The position numbers and the translations under genes were made by a program. A stretch of DNA of 64,000 bases from Gonocerus acuteangulatus (taxonomy: Eukaryota; Arthropoda; Insecta; Hemiptera; Coreidae), in contig OX328132.1 of NCBI GenBank assembly GCA_946811695.1, positions 96,720,022 to 96,784,021 on the forward strand, in the 5' to 3' direction. Below the pieces are notes generated by a model, which had not been told where the DNA came from, did no database searches, and saw only the letters and a program-made list of their open reading frames with translations. Every line of letters begins with the position of its first letter. The stretch's first letter is position 1. Below are positions 55,149 to 64,000 of the stretch, in pieces.

Positions 55149-55811
55149 GGCTAGTACACAATGAGAATCAAAGTTGCGAGGCATTGGGAACTGTCCCGTT
55201 CCGATTCAATGTTAGGGCTGCCCCGCAACAAAGAATCACGTCCAGACAAGAGAGCCAGTTCCCTCGAAAATGTCTCAGGAGCTAGTCCTCGCAGGTTTTT
55301 CTCTATTATTGTTACTGTTGATTAAAAATCAAAATAGGAAAAACCAAGAAGGTTGTGCGGTCGAAAATTGTTCAGAGCCACAATAAAGCGTGCTGTGATG
55401 TTTTAGAAGATGGAATGGGACTCGTCAAATTTATAAGCATGACACCTCAAGATATTGGGAATTTTTTTTAAATGGTTGGACCAAGGGTATTAAAAAAAGA
55501 TAGAAACTTTAGAAATTAAATTTATCCTACCATAAAACTTGCAACTACTCTGAGGTTCCTTGAAAGTCAAGAATCGTTTACAAGTCTTATGTATACTTTT
55601 AGAATTTCCAAGCAAAGTATATCTGCATTTGTTCCAGAAGTGTGTGAGGCAATAATCATTGTTTTGAAAACATACACCAAAGTAACGAAAACTTATTTTT
55701 TATTAACATAATAGGTAGAAATATAAATATATTTTTAATGTGCCTTTCTTTTATTTTTTATAAAAAAGTCCGTATGGGGGAACTGCTGCGGGCTCACTGT
55801 GTACTGAGGGC
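55149..55811 (+). mobile_element. PIF/Harbinger element relic
   Basis: The left end GGCTAGTACACAATGAGAAT and the right end (other strand, CTCAGTACACAGTGAGCCC) are similar, with the AGTACACA core typical of Harbinger termini. A TAA precedes the left end, in line with a three-base TWA target. Inside lies an N-terminal transposase relic. It is in a CKAP5 intron. Confidence 0.7.
55270..55700 (+). pseudogene. PIF/Harbinger transposase N-terminal relic
   Basis: Starts MSQELVLAGFSLLLLLLIKN at 55270. After frame damage it reads VGPRVLKKDRNFRN, one stop, IYPTIKLATTLRFLESQESF, TSLMYTFRISKQSISAFVPE, VCEAIIIVLKTYTKV. The order VGPxIxKxxTxxRxxIxPxxKLAxTLRFLAxGxSxxSLxxxFRxxxxTISxIVxEVCxAI is the characteristic helix-turn-helix region of Harbinger nucleases. 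The DDE domain is missing, and stops and shifts inactivate the rest. Confidence 0.8.
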
Positions 55812-56670
55812 TGCTCCAGAACACATCCTCACGTAATGTTACGCAACATTGTATCAGTGAGTCCCAAAACAGTGGCACTCAGATTCTTGTATCACGTAAA
55901 CCCGCAATACACTCCAAATACACGGGGAAATGTTGCACGGCAGAATCGTAACACTCCAGATTCAAACAAGATTCAGCTCTACGACAATCACGCATAACAT
56001 TGTATCCTTAAGCATGCACTAATCGATCCCTCAGACAGTCCTCCTTCACCCCCATCTCACCCCTCAGACTGTCCTACTAGCCTCTAAACGCTCCGATTCT
56101 CGTACTACATTCCATGCTGTTCCAAAGTCATTTACTCAGTTTCTCTCAATCTTCTTAAATTTATGTCTTGCCCAGTCACATATTTTTTTCTTTTTTTAAG
56201 AAATGATAATTATTATATTACTAATGTGATAGCAAATAATTTAAACTTAAATTATTTTTTAATTAAAATTAGTCCTCAGAGCAAATTTAATTTTTTCATG
56301 TTTCAGAAAAGGCTCAATGTCATCCTCAGAATTCTTGTCACGCTCTTCAGAAAAACTTTGGAATTAGATCTGGAGCTGAGAAAGAGCCAGTCTTCCATAT
56401 ATCTTCTTCCCAGAAGTCTCACCTACATCACTTTCACTATCATCGAGCATGATGCTCAAAATTTCCTCTTCTGTAAAATTTCTCGACCTCAAGTCTTTAT
56501 TTAAAAGTAGTTTAAGTACAGCAAGTCTAGTAAAGCTTGATCGGCCACTGACAGACTGTAAATGGCAAGGAAAAAGGTGTAAGAGTTGACCTCAAGGACA
56601 GATACAAGTTAGTCCTTAGGGATTAAACCCCAAAACCCTCACAAAGAGAATTTCCACTTTTCTCAAAAAT
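55812..56670. other. CKAP5 intron without recognised genes
   Basis: Begins GC-richer (CATCCTCACGTAATGTTACGC), then CT-rich and AT-rich. The plus frame at 56163-56504 has no domain. Confidence 0.35.
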
Positions 56671-56674
56671 ATAC

Positions 56675-56795
56675 AAGTATATACAACTTTGAACCAACTT
56701 TACTTTTGTGATCTATGAGTTTTGAAACGTGAAATTTTCAAGTTGGCATTTCCAGATTCCATAAGCAGGTTCCTCCCTATGGAGGGAGGAAATGC
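56675..56795 (-). repeat. R-family head relic
   Basis: On the minus strand, CCTCCCTCCATAGGGAGG, CTGGAAATGCCAACTTGA, AAATTTCACGTTTCAAAACT and AAAGTTGGTTCAAAGTTG follow the R head in order. No (TA)n or body remains beside it. Confidence 0.55.
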
Positions 56796-57393
56796 GATAA
56801 AACTGCTTAGGATTTTTAAATGTTTCTTAGCGAATTTTCCTTGCTGCAAATATTTAAGAAATTCTTTCATCTCAACTCAGGTTCTCTCTCTTCTTGCAAA
56901 ACTCATATATTTAGTTTAATTAAACAAAAGTTAAGTTCCCTTTCTCAACTTGGGAAATTGAAATCCTATTATTGGGTCCTAAAACAAAATGCTTTATATA
57001 TCTTGTTCCAAGTTCTCATAACCTTCGGAAGCCAAGTTGGAAATGGAGTTTTTACTGACCTCGGCATTTGAAAACTTTTATCTGATCCTCTATTTTGAGA
57101 AGCAATGTGTAAATAAGTGTAGGACTTTAAAGGATGAGATGAACAGATTTTTGATTAATACTAAAATCCTGTCCTAAAAACTATTGCACAATACATGTTG
57201 GCTGCATAAGGGGGCACCTACATTGCCCCCGATCTGATCCGATGGCCACTGATTCTCGGCCCTTTAAACTTGTTTGTTTCTAGACCAATTCAGACCCATG
57301 ACGCAAAATGGCACCAAACGACGTATTGTGTTTCAAAAAGGTCTACAGCCTCTACATCTTAACCGATTTCAATCCATATCTTTTAACAGTTAA

Positions 57394-57809
57394 CACGTTC
57401 GGCCCTGGTGTCACGGCATATATGACGGATAGATGTGTTCGGCGAGCCCGACATTGTGGCATGTTCAACAGCAAATATCTAGGCTTTCTTTCTATCCCGC
57501 TTTTCCGGGCCTTATCCTATACCCTTCATATATGGTTTGGGTCTGCATTACGTTATTCCTGGTTAGCTTCTAACCAGGAATCGTATGATCTGGGTCTGGT
57601 ATCGTATGATATCGAATACGCCTACACAATTCCTTCAGTGGGCCCGTTGTCATGGTATATTCGACACATAACTAAATTATAATTAATCCACTAAAAGCAC
57701 ATCATTTTAAAAGTTTCTTCTCTTATAAATTTTTTTGCCGAAATAACTTTACAAAAGTAAGACTTGGGCCCGGTGGGAATATGTTTCAAAGCCTTCGGTC
57801 CTGTAAGTG
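57394..57809. mobile_element. piggyBac-like MITE
   Basis: TTAA at both borders (57390-57393 and 57810-57813). Ends read inward CACGTTCGGCCCTGG and, on the other strand, CACTTACAGGACCGAAGG. The interior has more G+C than its flanks and gives one chance frame. The right TTAA coincides with GTTAAGCAATGTC of the 5S-derived SINE that follows, so the element probably jumped into that SINE. Confidence 0.55.
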
Positions 57810-57935
57810 TTAAGCAATGTCAGGTGTGGACAGTATCTGAATGTGTGACCGTTCACGTTCTGTTGACATTATAAAAGGGTGGCAACCTGTAGACAGCTGA
57901 GCACTAAGAGCCTAATTGTTATAGACTCTAAAAAA
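57810..57935 (+). mobile_element. 5S-rRNA-derived SINE, second copy, 5' part missing
   Basis: Starts within the 5S region (TTAAGCAATGTCAGGTGTGG, then GTATCTGAATGTGTGACCG) and continues into the family tail (GGGTGGCAACCTGTAGACAG, CTAATTGTTATAGACTC, then A8). It aligns with 47879-48008. The 5' half of the 5S part is not found on the other side of the MITE, so it was deleted or had been truncated before. Confidence 0.75.
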
Positions 57936-58407
57936 AATCAAAAATGATTACTGTTGTTGGATGGCCAGGCAGCAGGGGAAGAAAAGGTTTCAGACAAATA
58001 AGTAGCTTCTTCTTTCCAATTACAAGAAAAATTATTAATAGTTAAATGTAATAAAAAATGGATTTTTTAATGACTGTAATGCTTTTTAATGTATGTTCTC
58101 TATGATTTGGAAAAAAAAAATAATAAAATAAAAACTGAACATGATATAGGTAAATAGAGATCAATTTGGGTCTCGGCATCCTATAAATAACAAAAAATTA
58201 CAATAAATATCCCATGCAGCAAAAAAAAAAAAATAAAAAAAATAAGTTTTTTTTGTTATGTTGTTTCAAACCTACATAATAATGAACACTAATTTACCTG
58301 TAAAACGATAATAATAATAAAAAAATAATTTTAATGCAAAATAATAATACTATTCAGTATTTTATGTACATTGACATTAAAAATGAGCATATAAGTGGTA
58401 AACATAC

Positions 58408-58570
58408 CTTATCTGAAAGTATAATTGTATCAATTCTGGCAATTGCAGACATTGCTTTATCAATGTCACTACTAGCGATATTTACTAATTCTCGCTTTAT
58501 AGCAGTAGGCTGCGTATAATTAGAAATGGTAGGAGTCATTCTTGGCATTTGAATAGGTGTAAATGATGAC
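58408..58570 (-). CDS. CKAP5: CKAP5/Mini spindles exon, first in the window
   Basis: Acceptor (ATCTTTTAAG, AG at 58572-58571) and donor GTATGT at 58407. The exon starts with the third base of an Arg codon and ends in phase 0. The peptide SSFTPIQMPRMTPTISNYTQ, then PTAIKRELVNIASSDIDKAM, then SAIARIDTIILSDK corresponds to the linker after TOG5 and the start of the following helical domain (IASxDIxxAxxAxAxIDxxL). All exons for the five TOG domains, which bind tubulin dimers, lie beyond the right edge. The protein promotes microtubule growth at plus ends, spindle poles and kinetochores. Confidence 0.9.
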
Positions 58571-58599
58571 CTTAAAAGATAAAAAAAATTGAACAATTA

Positions 58600-59215
58600 A
58601 TAAATTCATTAAAATCCTACAAGTAAAAGGTATTCTTATGAAATATATTAATTCCTCTATCAGAACTCTTAGGAATAATTTAAAGAAAAAAATAGTAATA
58701 GAAGATTGAATTAACTTGTATTATTCACATTAAAGTTTGCAAATAGGAAAAACAATTTTTTGAAACTTAAAGCACCGGTTTTTGACAATTAATTTTCTTA
58801 ACTGTTTTCCAGACATTTAACAAAATAACCAAAATAGCTCATTGATGTCATTTTTTTTCGTAATACCTATTCTCGTAATGTAGTAAAAAAGAAAACGTTT
58901 TAGCCTGAATGAATACACTGTAAACAATTATCCACTCAATTTATCATTTTACCGAGTTCCTGAAACTAAAAATAAATTGCACTTAATATTCTTCAACATG
59001 ATTAACCGTTTACAGACTGAACCCAGTTCCAATTGAAATTTTAAGGTTTTCTTTTTATTATTATCTTTCTTATTTTTATATTGAAATATTCCAATGATCT
59101 TTTTTTAAAAAAAAAAAAAAAATGCTGAATTGTATGATTTATTTAATGTTCCCGATTGGGAACAATAGCCTGTTGAGGGGTCAGAAAGTAATAAGTCACA
59201 TATCATGATTTCCAT
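58600..59215. other. CKAP5 intron, AT-rich
   Basis: No coding exon or repeat end recognised on either strand. Confidence 0.4.
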
Positions 59216-59221
59216 TTATTT

Positions 59222-59412
59222 AAATTTTAATGTCCACATATACATTACACAGATATTTGGGATGAGTTATCTACTGGTTACCACACTTTTCTGGACAGGT
59301 TAGGGCTAATGTCTTTTCTTTCTTTTTTCAAATGAATAGGCACTACTCCAAGTGGGAATCGAACCATAATCTTAGGCTAGGAGTGCTCACAGCTTAACAC
59401 TCATCAAGGCAT
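59222..59412 (-). mobile_element. tRNA-Ser-like SINE, copy 2
   Basis: On the minus strand the head reads GCCTTGATGAGTGTTAAGCT, with a good B box GGTTCGATTCCC. The body has CATTAGCCCTAACCTG, GTGTGGTAACCAGTAGATAA, and the end GGACATTAAAATTTAAATAA. It matches copy 1 (30029-30221) throughout and keeps the B box better. Target duplications are not clear here. Confidence 0.75.
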
Positions 59413-59890
59413 CATCCATTACTCCTATTTTCGTCTGGTGATAACTGGCAGATGTAAATTTTGGCACAAGAACTATTACCTAGTTAATTTATCCATTTGG
59501 TCTAAATAATGTAAATAATCGACTGATTCCTCAACAGTTAACAACTGGAACATAAAGCAGTTTTATTTAAAGACTGCTTTACCAATTTAAATTGTAGTTT
59601 ACTAATGGCTATTTGTATGGAAATTACAATTTTATTTATACAGTAAAATCTAGTTAACCCGGACCTCTTTAACTCGGACGCCCAATAACACCCGGACCAG
59701 TTTTTAAATCGAAATTATGTTTTCAGCGTAGTAAATGAAGGCTTGTTTTACACAAAATAAATTTCTATTCTTATTAATAAGTAAATTACACGAGTTTTCA
59801 CAGCGTCTCAGTCGAGGTACAGAATCGTTAGCTCGTTTTCAGCAATTTAGACGAAACGTAAAAATATTGTTGTGACTATGGAAAAAAGGA

Positions 59891-62800
59891 AAGTTCTTGA
59901 CATAACAATAACTATTGATGACAAAAATCTCCTCAACATCCATAACTGGCATGTTGTAGATGAATTTACAGGCTCTGACCATAAGTACATTTAGGTTTGA
60001 CCTAGAGTACCAAAAACCAGTACTTCTCAGTTATAGAAACCCCAAGGGGCCAGACTGGCAAGGCTATACGGTCTCTCTGAGTGAAAAACTACAGTGTTGT
60101 CCAAGCCACGCAAGTCATCCTCTTGAAGTTGAGCTTCTTAACTGTGAACTCACAAAGGCCATTACCACGGCCTTTGAGGAGAATTGTAAACTCACCACCA
60201 AGAGAACGCCTAGAGCTGTTCCATGGTGGAATTCCACACTAGACGCAATGAGGAAGAGAACTAGGAAACTCTTCAACAAAGCAAAGAGAACTGGATCGTG
60301 GGACCTATACAAAAGGTCCGTAACAGAATATAACAATACTCTTAGGAAAACCAAAAGGGATACCTGGAGGAACTTCTGTGAAGAAATTAATGATACCACC
60401 ACGAGCTGCAGGTTAAGCAAAGTCATATCAAAGTCGAACTGCAACGGCATGATTGGCGATATGACAGGTCCTAATGGAAGGACAACGAAGGAAAGAGTGT
60501 CCCTTAGGCTCCTTCTGGATACTCACTTCCCAAACAACGAGGAAGGCCTAACACACAGTCAACTCACTACTGAGATTAGACAACCTTTGAGAGCCCCAGA
60601 CTGGACTCTAGCTAAAGAACTGGTAACAGCTGAATCAGTGAGATGGGCCATTAGGTCCTTTCATCCCTACAAGTCACCAGGAATGGACAATATTTACCCT
60701 TGCCTTTTACAAAAAGGCCTGGGCAGTTTGTTCTCTAGGATTGTTAACCTACTGAGAGGAAGTCTTGCCTACGGTTACATACCAACGAATTGGAGAGAAG
60801 TACGGGTTGTGTTTATACCAAAGCAAGGTAAGAACCACCACGATCACCCTAAAGCTTATAGACCAATATGCCTGACATCTTTCCTAATGAAGACACTAGA
60901 GAAGTTGGTGGACAGGCACATAAGGGATAATATACTGAGGCATGTACCACTAGAAACAACGCAGTATGCCTATCAATCTGGTAAATCATGCGAAAGTGCG
61001 CTGCACTGTCTAGTACAGAAAGTAGAAGAATCTATCAATAATAAGGAAATTGCTCTTGGAGCATTTCTAGACATTGAGGGAGCTTTCAACAATACCCCAC
61101 TAAACACAATAGCAGAAGCTATGGGGAGTTTTAACATCGATCTTAGCACAACCAGGTGGACACTGGCAATGCTGAGTGAAAGAACAATTTGTGCCAACCT
61201 GGGGAAGGCTAACATACGTGTCAAGGCTACAAGGGGATGTCCACAAGGAGGGGTTTTATCACCACTGCTGTGGTGCCTGGTAGTCAATTCCATTATCAAG
61301 GAGCTAAATAATGCAGGCTTCTATACACAGGGCTATGCAGATGACCTTGCCATTCTAATTAGAGGCACTGTACCCACGGTGATAACGGACCTTATGAACG
61401 AAGCACTTAAACGAGTCACAAGGTGGTGCTCTAGGTCAGGACTCAGCATTAATGCACGTAAGACGGTCATAGTCCCTTTCACAAAAAAGCGACGACTGGT
61501 ATACGGCACCCTAAGAATTCAAGAGAATATTATTCCTCTGAGCAATTCGGTGAAGTACTTAGGGGTACTATTGGACAAGAAACTAACGTGGAAAATACAC
61601 CTGGAACATGTAAGGAACAAGGCCACGTTTACTCTGTGGACATGTAAGAGGCTGTGTGGTAGAACCTGGGGTCTCAAACCACACATTGCCAGATGGCTAT
61701 ACTTGAATGTAATCAGGCCAATTGTTGCCTATGGTTCATTAGTTTGGTGGCACCGATTGGACACCAACAATATGAAAGCCATGGTAAATAAAATACAAAG
61801 ACAAGGATGCCTCCTTATAGGTGGAGCAATGAGATCAACGCCCACTCTCGCCTTGGAAGCACTCCTGGATATACCACCGTTACATTTGCATGTAGCAAGA
61901 ATGGCCATGACTACAGCTCATAGGCTGACCTCGCAAAATGTGATTAGAGCACCTCAGGCGCAGGGAGGACATTCAAGAATCTTTAGGATTATTGAAAGTA
62001 TCCCGGAATTGGGTATTCCGTCGGATGCAATCATCCCTGAATATGGTTTCAAGAGAAGCTTCAGAGTCAACACTGGAGTGGAGCGGAAATCTCTGGTGCC
62101 CACACCGGTGAATATACCCAATGGATTCAACGTCTACACAGATGGATCGAAGACCTCAGAGGGGACTGGCTCAGGAATATGGTACAGGGGGTGCCAAGGG
62201 GGGGCACCCACATTGCCTTAGGAAGAGAGCCATCGGTCTTCCAGGCTGAGGTATATGCAATCCTTGCTGCCGCAATTCAGTTGTGAGGAACACAACACAG
62301 CCAGAAAAGGATTAATATTCTAACGGATAGCCTGGCTGCTTCTAAAGCTTTAAACAACCCAATGACTAAATCTAAACTAGTCAGGGAATGTAGAATGGAA
62401 CTAAATGAATTGGCCAAGAACAGAAACTGTGTTGAGATCCACTGGATACCTGGGCACAGTGGAATCCCTGGCAATGAAAGAGCGGACCTACTTGCAGGAA
62501 GAGGTGCCGCTACTGTACCAATTGGCCCTGCTCCCTTTTGTGGGGCACCACAATCATTATTCAAACGGATAATTCACCATTGGCTGCGTGGGAAGCAGCA
62601 AAACCTTTGGGAGAACCAGACTTTGAGGCACACCAAATGCTTTATTCAAAAGCCCATTGGAGAACCCTGGAAGGAGCTGAAGCTCCTAAACAGAATGGAA
62701 CTCAGAGAAGCAATTGGAATAATTACGGGACACTGCAAACTGAATAAGCACCTTTATAGGATGAAGCTGGTCAACTCCCCTACCTGTAGATGGTGTGGAG

Positions 62801-63046
62801 CAGAAGAAGAGACACCGTTACACATCATCCGTGACTGTGAACGGTTAGATCATATACGGTTTAGGTACTTTGGTGACACAAAGGATACCAATCTTGAACC
62901 AAGTGAAATATCCATTAGGAGACTTCTGGACTACTGGAAGGTAATACTCTGAGGGGAGATAACGACGGGTAGCACAATAGGTCGCTTGGCCGCGGTGCGC
63001 TCCCACTGAGGAGGTCAGCCCGGAAATATTGTATTGTATTGTATTG
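59891..63046 (+). mobile_element. 5'-truncated non-LTR retrotransposon (I/Loa-like, with RNase H)
   Basis: Bounded by exact 14-bp duplications tatggaaaaaagga (59877-59890 and 63047-63060). The 3' tail is (ATTGT)4 at 63028-63047 instead of poly(A). It starts inside the endonuclease domain and carries reverse transcriptase, RNase H and a C-terminal Cys/His motif. RNase H places it in the I/Loa/R1/Jockey-side LINE groups that keep this domain; the exact clade needs a tree. It landed six codons into the pogo transposase gene. Confidence 0.92.
59896..62952 (+). pseudogene. LINE ORF2: endonuclease end, reverse transcriptase, RNase H
   Basis: Order: endonuclease C-terminus (FTGSDHKYI, about 59965-59994), then a one-T insertion shifts the frame. 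The reverse transcriptase includes FHPYKSPGMDNIYP, VVFIPKQGK, KAYRPICLTSFLMKTLE, catalytic Asp in AFLDIEGAFNNT (61070), GCPQGGVLSPLLW and YADD (61334-61345), then VKYLGVLLDKKLTW. RNase H follows: NVYTDGSKTSEGTG (Asp), a frame change in the G run at 62192-62207, AEVYAILAA (Glu), an in-frame TGA at 62284, ILTDSLAA (Asp), HWIPGHSGIPGNERADLLA. The end has CRWCGAEEETPLHIIRDC and stops at 62950. Three lesions make it inactive. Confidence 0.9.
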
Positions 63047-63060
63047 TATGGAAAAAAGGA

Positions 63061-63300
63061 TGGAAGCATAGACAAGAATTGATAAGGGAGAATCTTTAAA
63101 GAACATTGCAGCAGAGTTTGGAATAGGAGCATTGACCGTATCTAATTGGAAAAAGAACAGAAATCGCATGGAAAACTTTTGTTTCAAGGTGATTTCTAAA
63201 GAAGTTTATAGTCCACCCACAGAGAAGCAGTAGCAAATATTCAGAAATTAATGGTGTATTTCGAGAGACAAGCCAAAACATGGCCAAATGAACTTTTAAC
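63061..63300 (+). pseudogene. pogo transposase, CENP-B-type helix-turn-helix relic
   Basis: After the LINE, the frame reads RIDKGESLKNIAAEFGIGAL, then TVSNWKKNRNRMENF. The K-G-E-S-L-x-x-I-A-x-E-F-G-I/V-G pattern is the N-terminal DNA-binding domain of pogo/Tigger transposases. An early stop (after MEA) and later stops break it. The start codon region lies on the other side of the LINE at 59878. Confidence 0.8.
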
Positions 63301-63593
63301 GTTAAAGTACATGTGAGATTGTGCTGCTCAAAAGAGATACACTGAACTGAGTCAGCAGAGGTTCACTTCCTTTCTTACTAGAGACTAGTTGTAGCTGTAC
63401 AGTGCAAATACATATGAAAGTGTGTTGATAATAATTTCTAAACTCTATTAAAAATATTTTGGTGATTTATATGTTTTTTTGTTTTTTTTTTTTTTTTTTT
63501 TTTTGTTTTTCCAACATTCTCTGGGTAACCCAGATTTTCGTTAATTCGGATCGGACCTGGTCCCAGTTGATCCGGGCAAATGAGGTTTTACTG

Positions 63594-63598
<5 letters not shown>

Positions 63599-63626
<28 letters not shown>

Positions 63627-63627
63627 A
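63599..63627. repeat. (TG)n microsatellite
   Basis: About 29 bp of TG repeat just outside the pogo right end. Confidence 0.9.
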
Positions 63628-63629
63628 AC

Positions 63630-64000
63630 TACATGATGCATTATGAAAGTAATGCGGATTTTCTGGAGTAAATAGACTTTTTTATTATATCTAAATAAAT
63701 ACTTCAAATTCTTAAAAATACACTCCCCTGGAATCAATTAAATTGTGGAGATGTGTCTGTCATGCTTGGAAAGAACCCTGAAACCCCTTGAAGCTCTTCG
63801 GAACTTTGTAACGTGCTTTCGGATTTTTTCAATGGTGTCCCAATGCTTTCCGTTCAGCTCTCTCTTTAGCAGGGCAAAAAAGAAAAGCCAAACGGAGCCA
63901 AGTCTGTAGGAGGCCCAGAGGCTGTAAGACTGGTGGAGGTTGACCGTGTCTTTGTTGCATCCCTCATGTGCATGACCCAGAATTTCAATCTCTTGAGCAC
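63630..64000 (-). mobile_element. mariner element cut by the window edge
   Basis: The end near 63630 reads TGCATTATGAAAGTAATGCG, similar to known mariner termini that contain ATTACTTTC on the other strand. On the minus strand two frames hold the end of a mariner transposase: DLAPFGFSFLP (third catalytic region, altered from DLAPSDFxLFP), then LLKRELNGKHWDTIEKIRKH, then VTKFRRAS. It is broken by at least one frameshift, and Asp 3 appears lost. The 5' part lies outside the window. A third mariner family, different from those at 28.7 and 37.2 kb. Confidence 0.65.

Larger units (their letters stand above)
59641..63593 (+). mobile_element. pogo-like element split by a LINE
   Basis: Ends: CAGTAAAATCTAGTTAACCC at 59641 and, from 63593 on the other strand, CAGTAAAACCTCATTTGCCC. 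TA lies outside each end (59639-59640, 63594-63595). Without the LINE and one target duplication it is about 780 bp. It contains the start of the transposase gene on both sides of the LINE: ATG at 59878, repeated at 63048 by the duplication, then a CENP-B-type domain. A left-end fragment of the family is at 44754. Confidence 0.8.

Overview
This is a window of animal nuclear DNA. It is AT-rich, has spliced genes with GT-AG introns, and is packed with (TA)n tracts, homopolymers and decayed transposons. The mix (several mariner and pogo/Tigger families, PIF/Harbinger, piggyBac-like ends, a RNase-H-bearing LINE, 5S- and tRNA-derived SINEs, Penelope-like ribozyme motifs) points to an invertebrate. 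An arthropod, perhaps a crustacean such as a copepod, is my guess, but the species cannot be fixed from sequence alone.

Two host genes are visible. At the left edge, the last exons of an unrecognised coiled-coil protein run on the plus strand (163-302, 520-736). Its UGA stop is followed in frame by 72 further sense codons with protein-like composition, ending in a hydrophobic segment. From 58570 down to 34890, nine minus-strand exons with clean splice sites and matching phases encode the C-terminal part of the microtubule polymerase CKAP5/XMAP215/Mini spindles. They run from the region after the last TOG domain to the basic C-terminus. The 5' exons of that gene lie beyond the right edge. Most of the right half of the window is therefore CKAP5 intron filled with mobile elements.

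Layout. 1-1 kb: end of gene 1. 1-12 kb: AT-rich DNA with two copies of a G/C-tract MITE and a Penelope-like relic. 12-21 kb: a tRNA-Ile-like SINE, then a mosaic of one repeat family (called R here: conserved head, central (TA)n, conserved body, tandem tails), a long-inverted-repeat element and related non-coding repeats. 21-22.3 kb: a 124-bp tandem array between direct repeats, then a decayed coding relic. 26-32 kb: a truncated Jockey-like LINE, a Tigger relic, two mariner copies, a tRNA-Ser-like SINE and a repeat duplicated at 42 kb. 34.9-58.6 kb: CKAP5 exons and introns, holding another Tigger, a nearly intact mariner, a palindrome with hammerhead-like cores, two 5S-derived SINEs, an R copy with a pogo-like element inside its (TA)n, a Harbinger relic and a piggyBac-like MITE. 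59.2-64 kb: an upstream CKAP5 intron holding a SINE, a pogo element split by a 3.2-kb LINE with 14-bp target duplications, and a mariner cut by the window edge.

Nothing here forms an operon-like system. The most unusual items are the in-frame extension past the UGA of gene 1, the hammerhead-like cores at three loci, the six-residue repeat in the CKAP5 linker, the 5S-rRNA-derived SINE, and the modular (TA)n-centred R family, which also hosts nested insertions.
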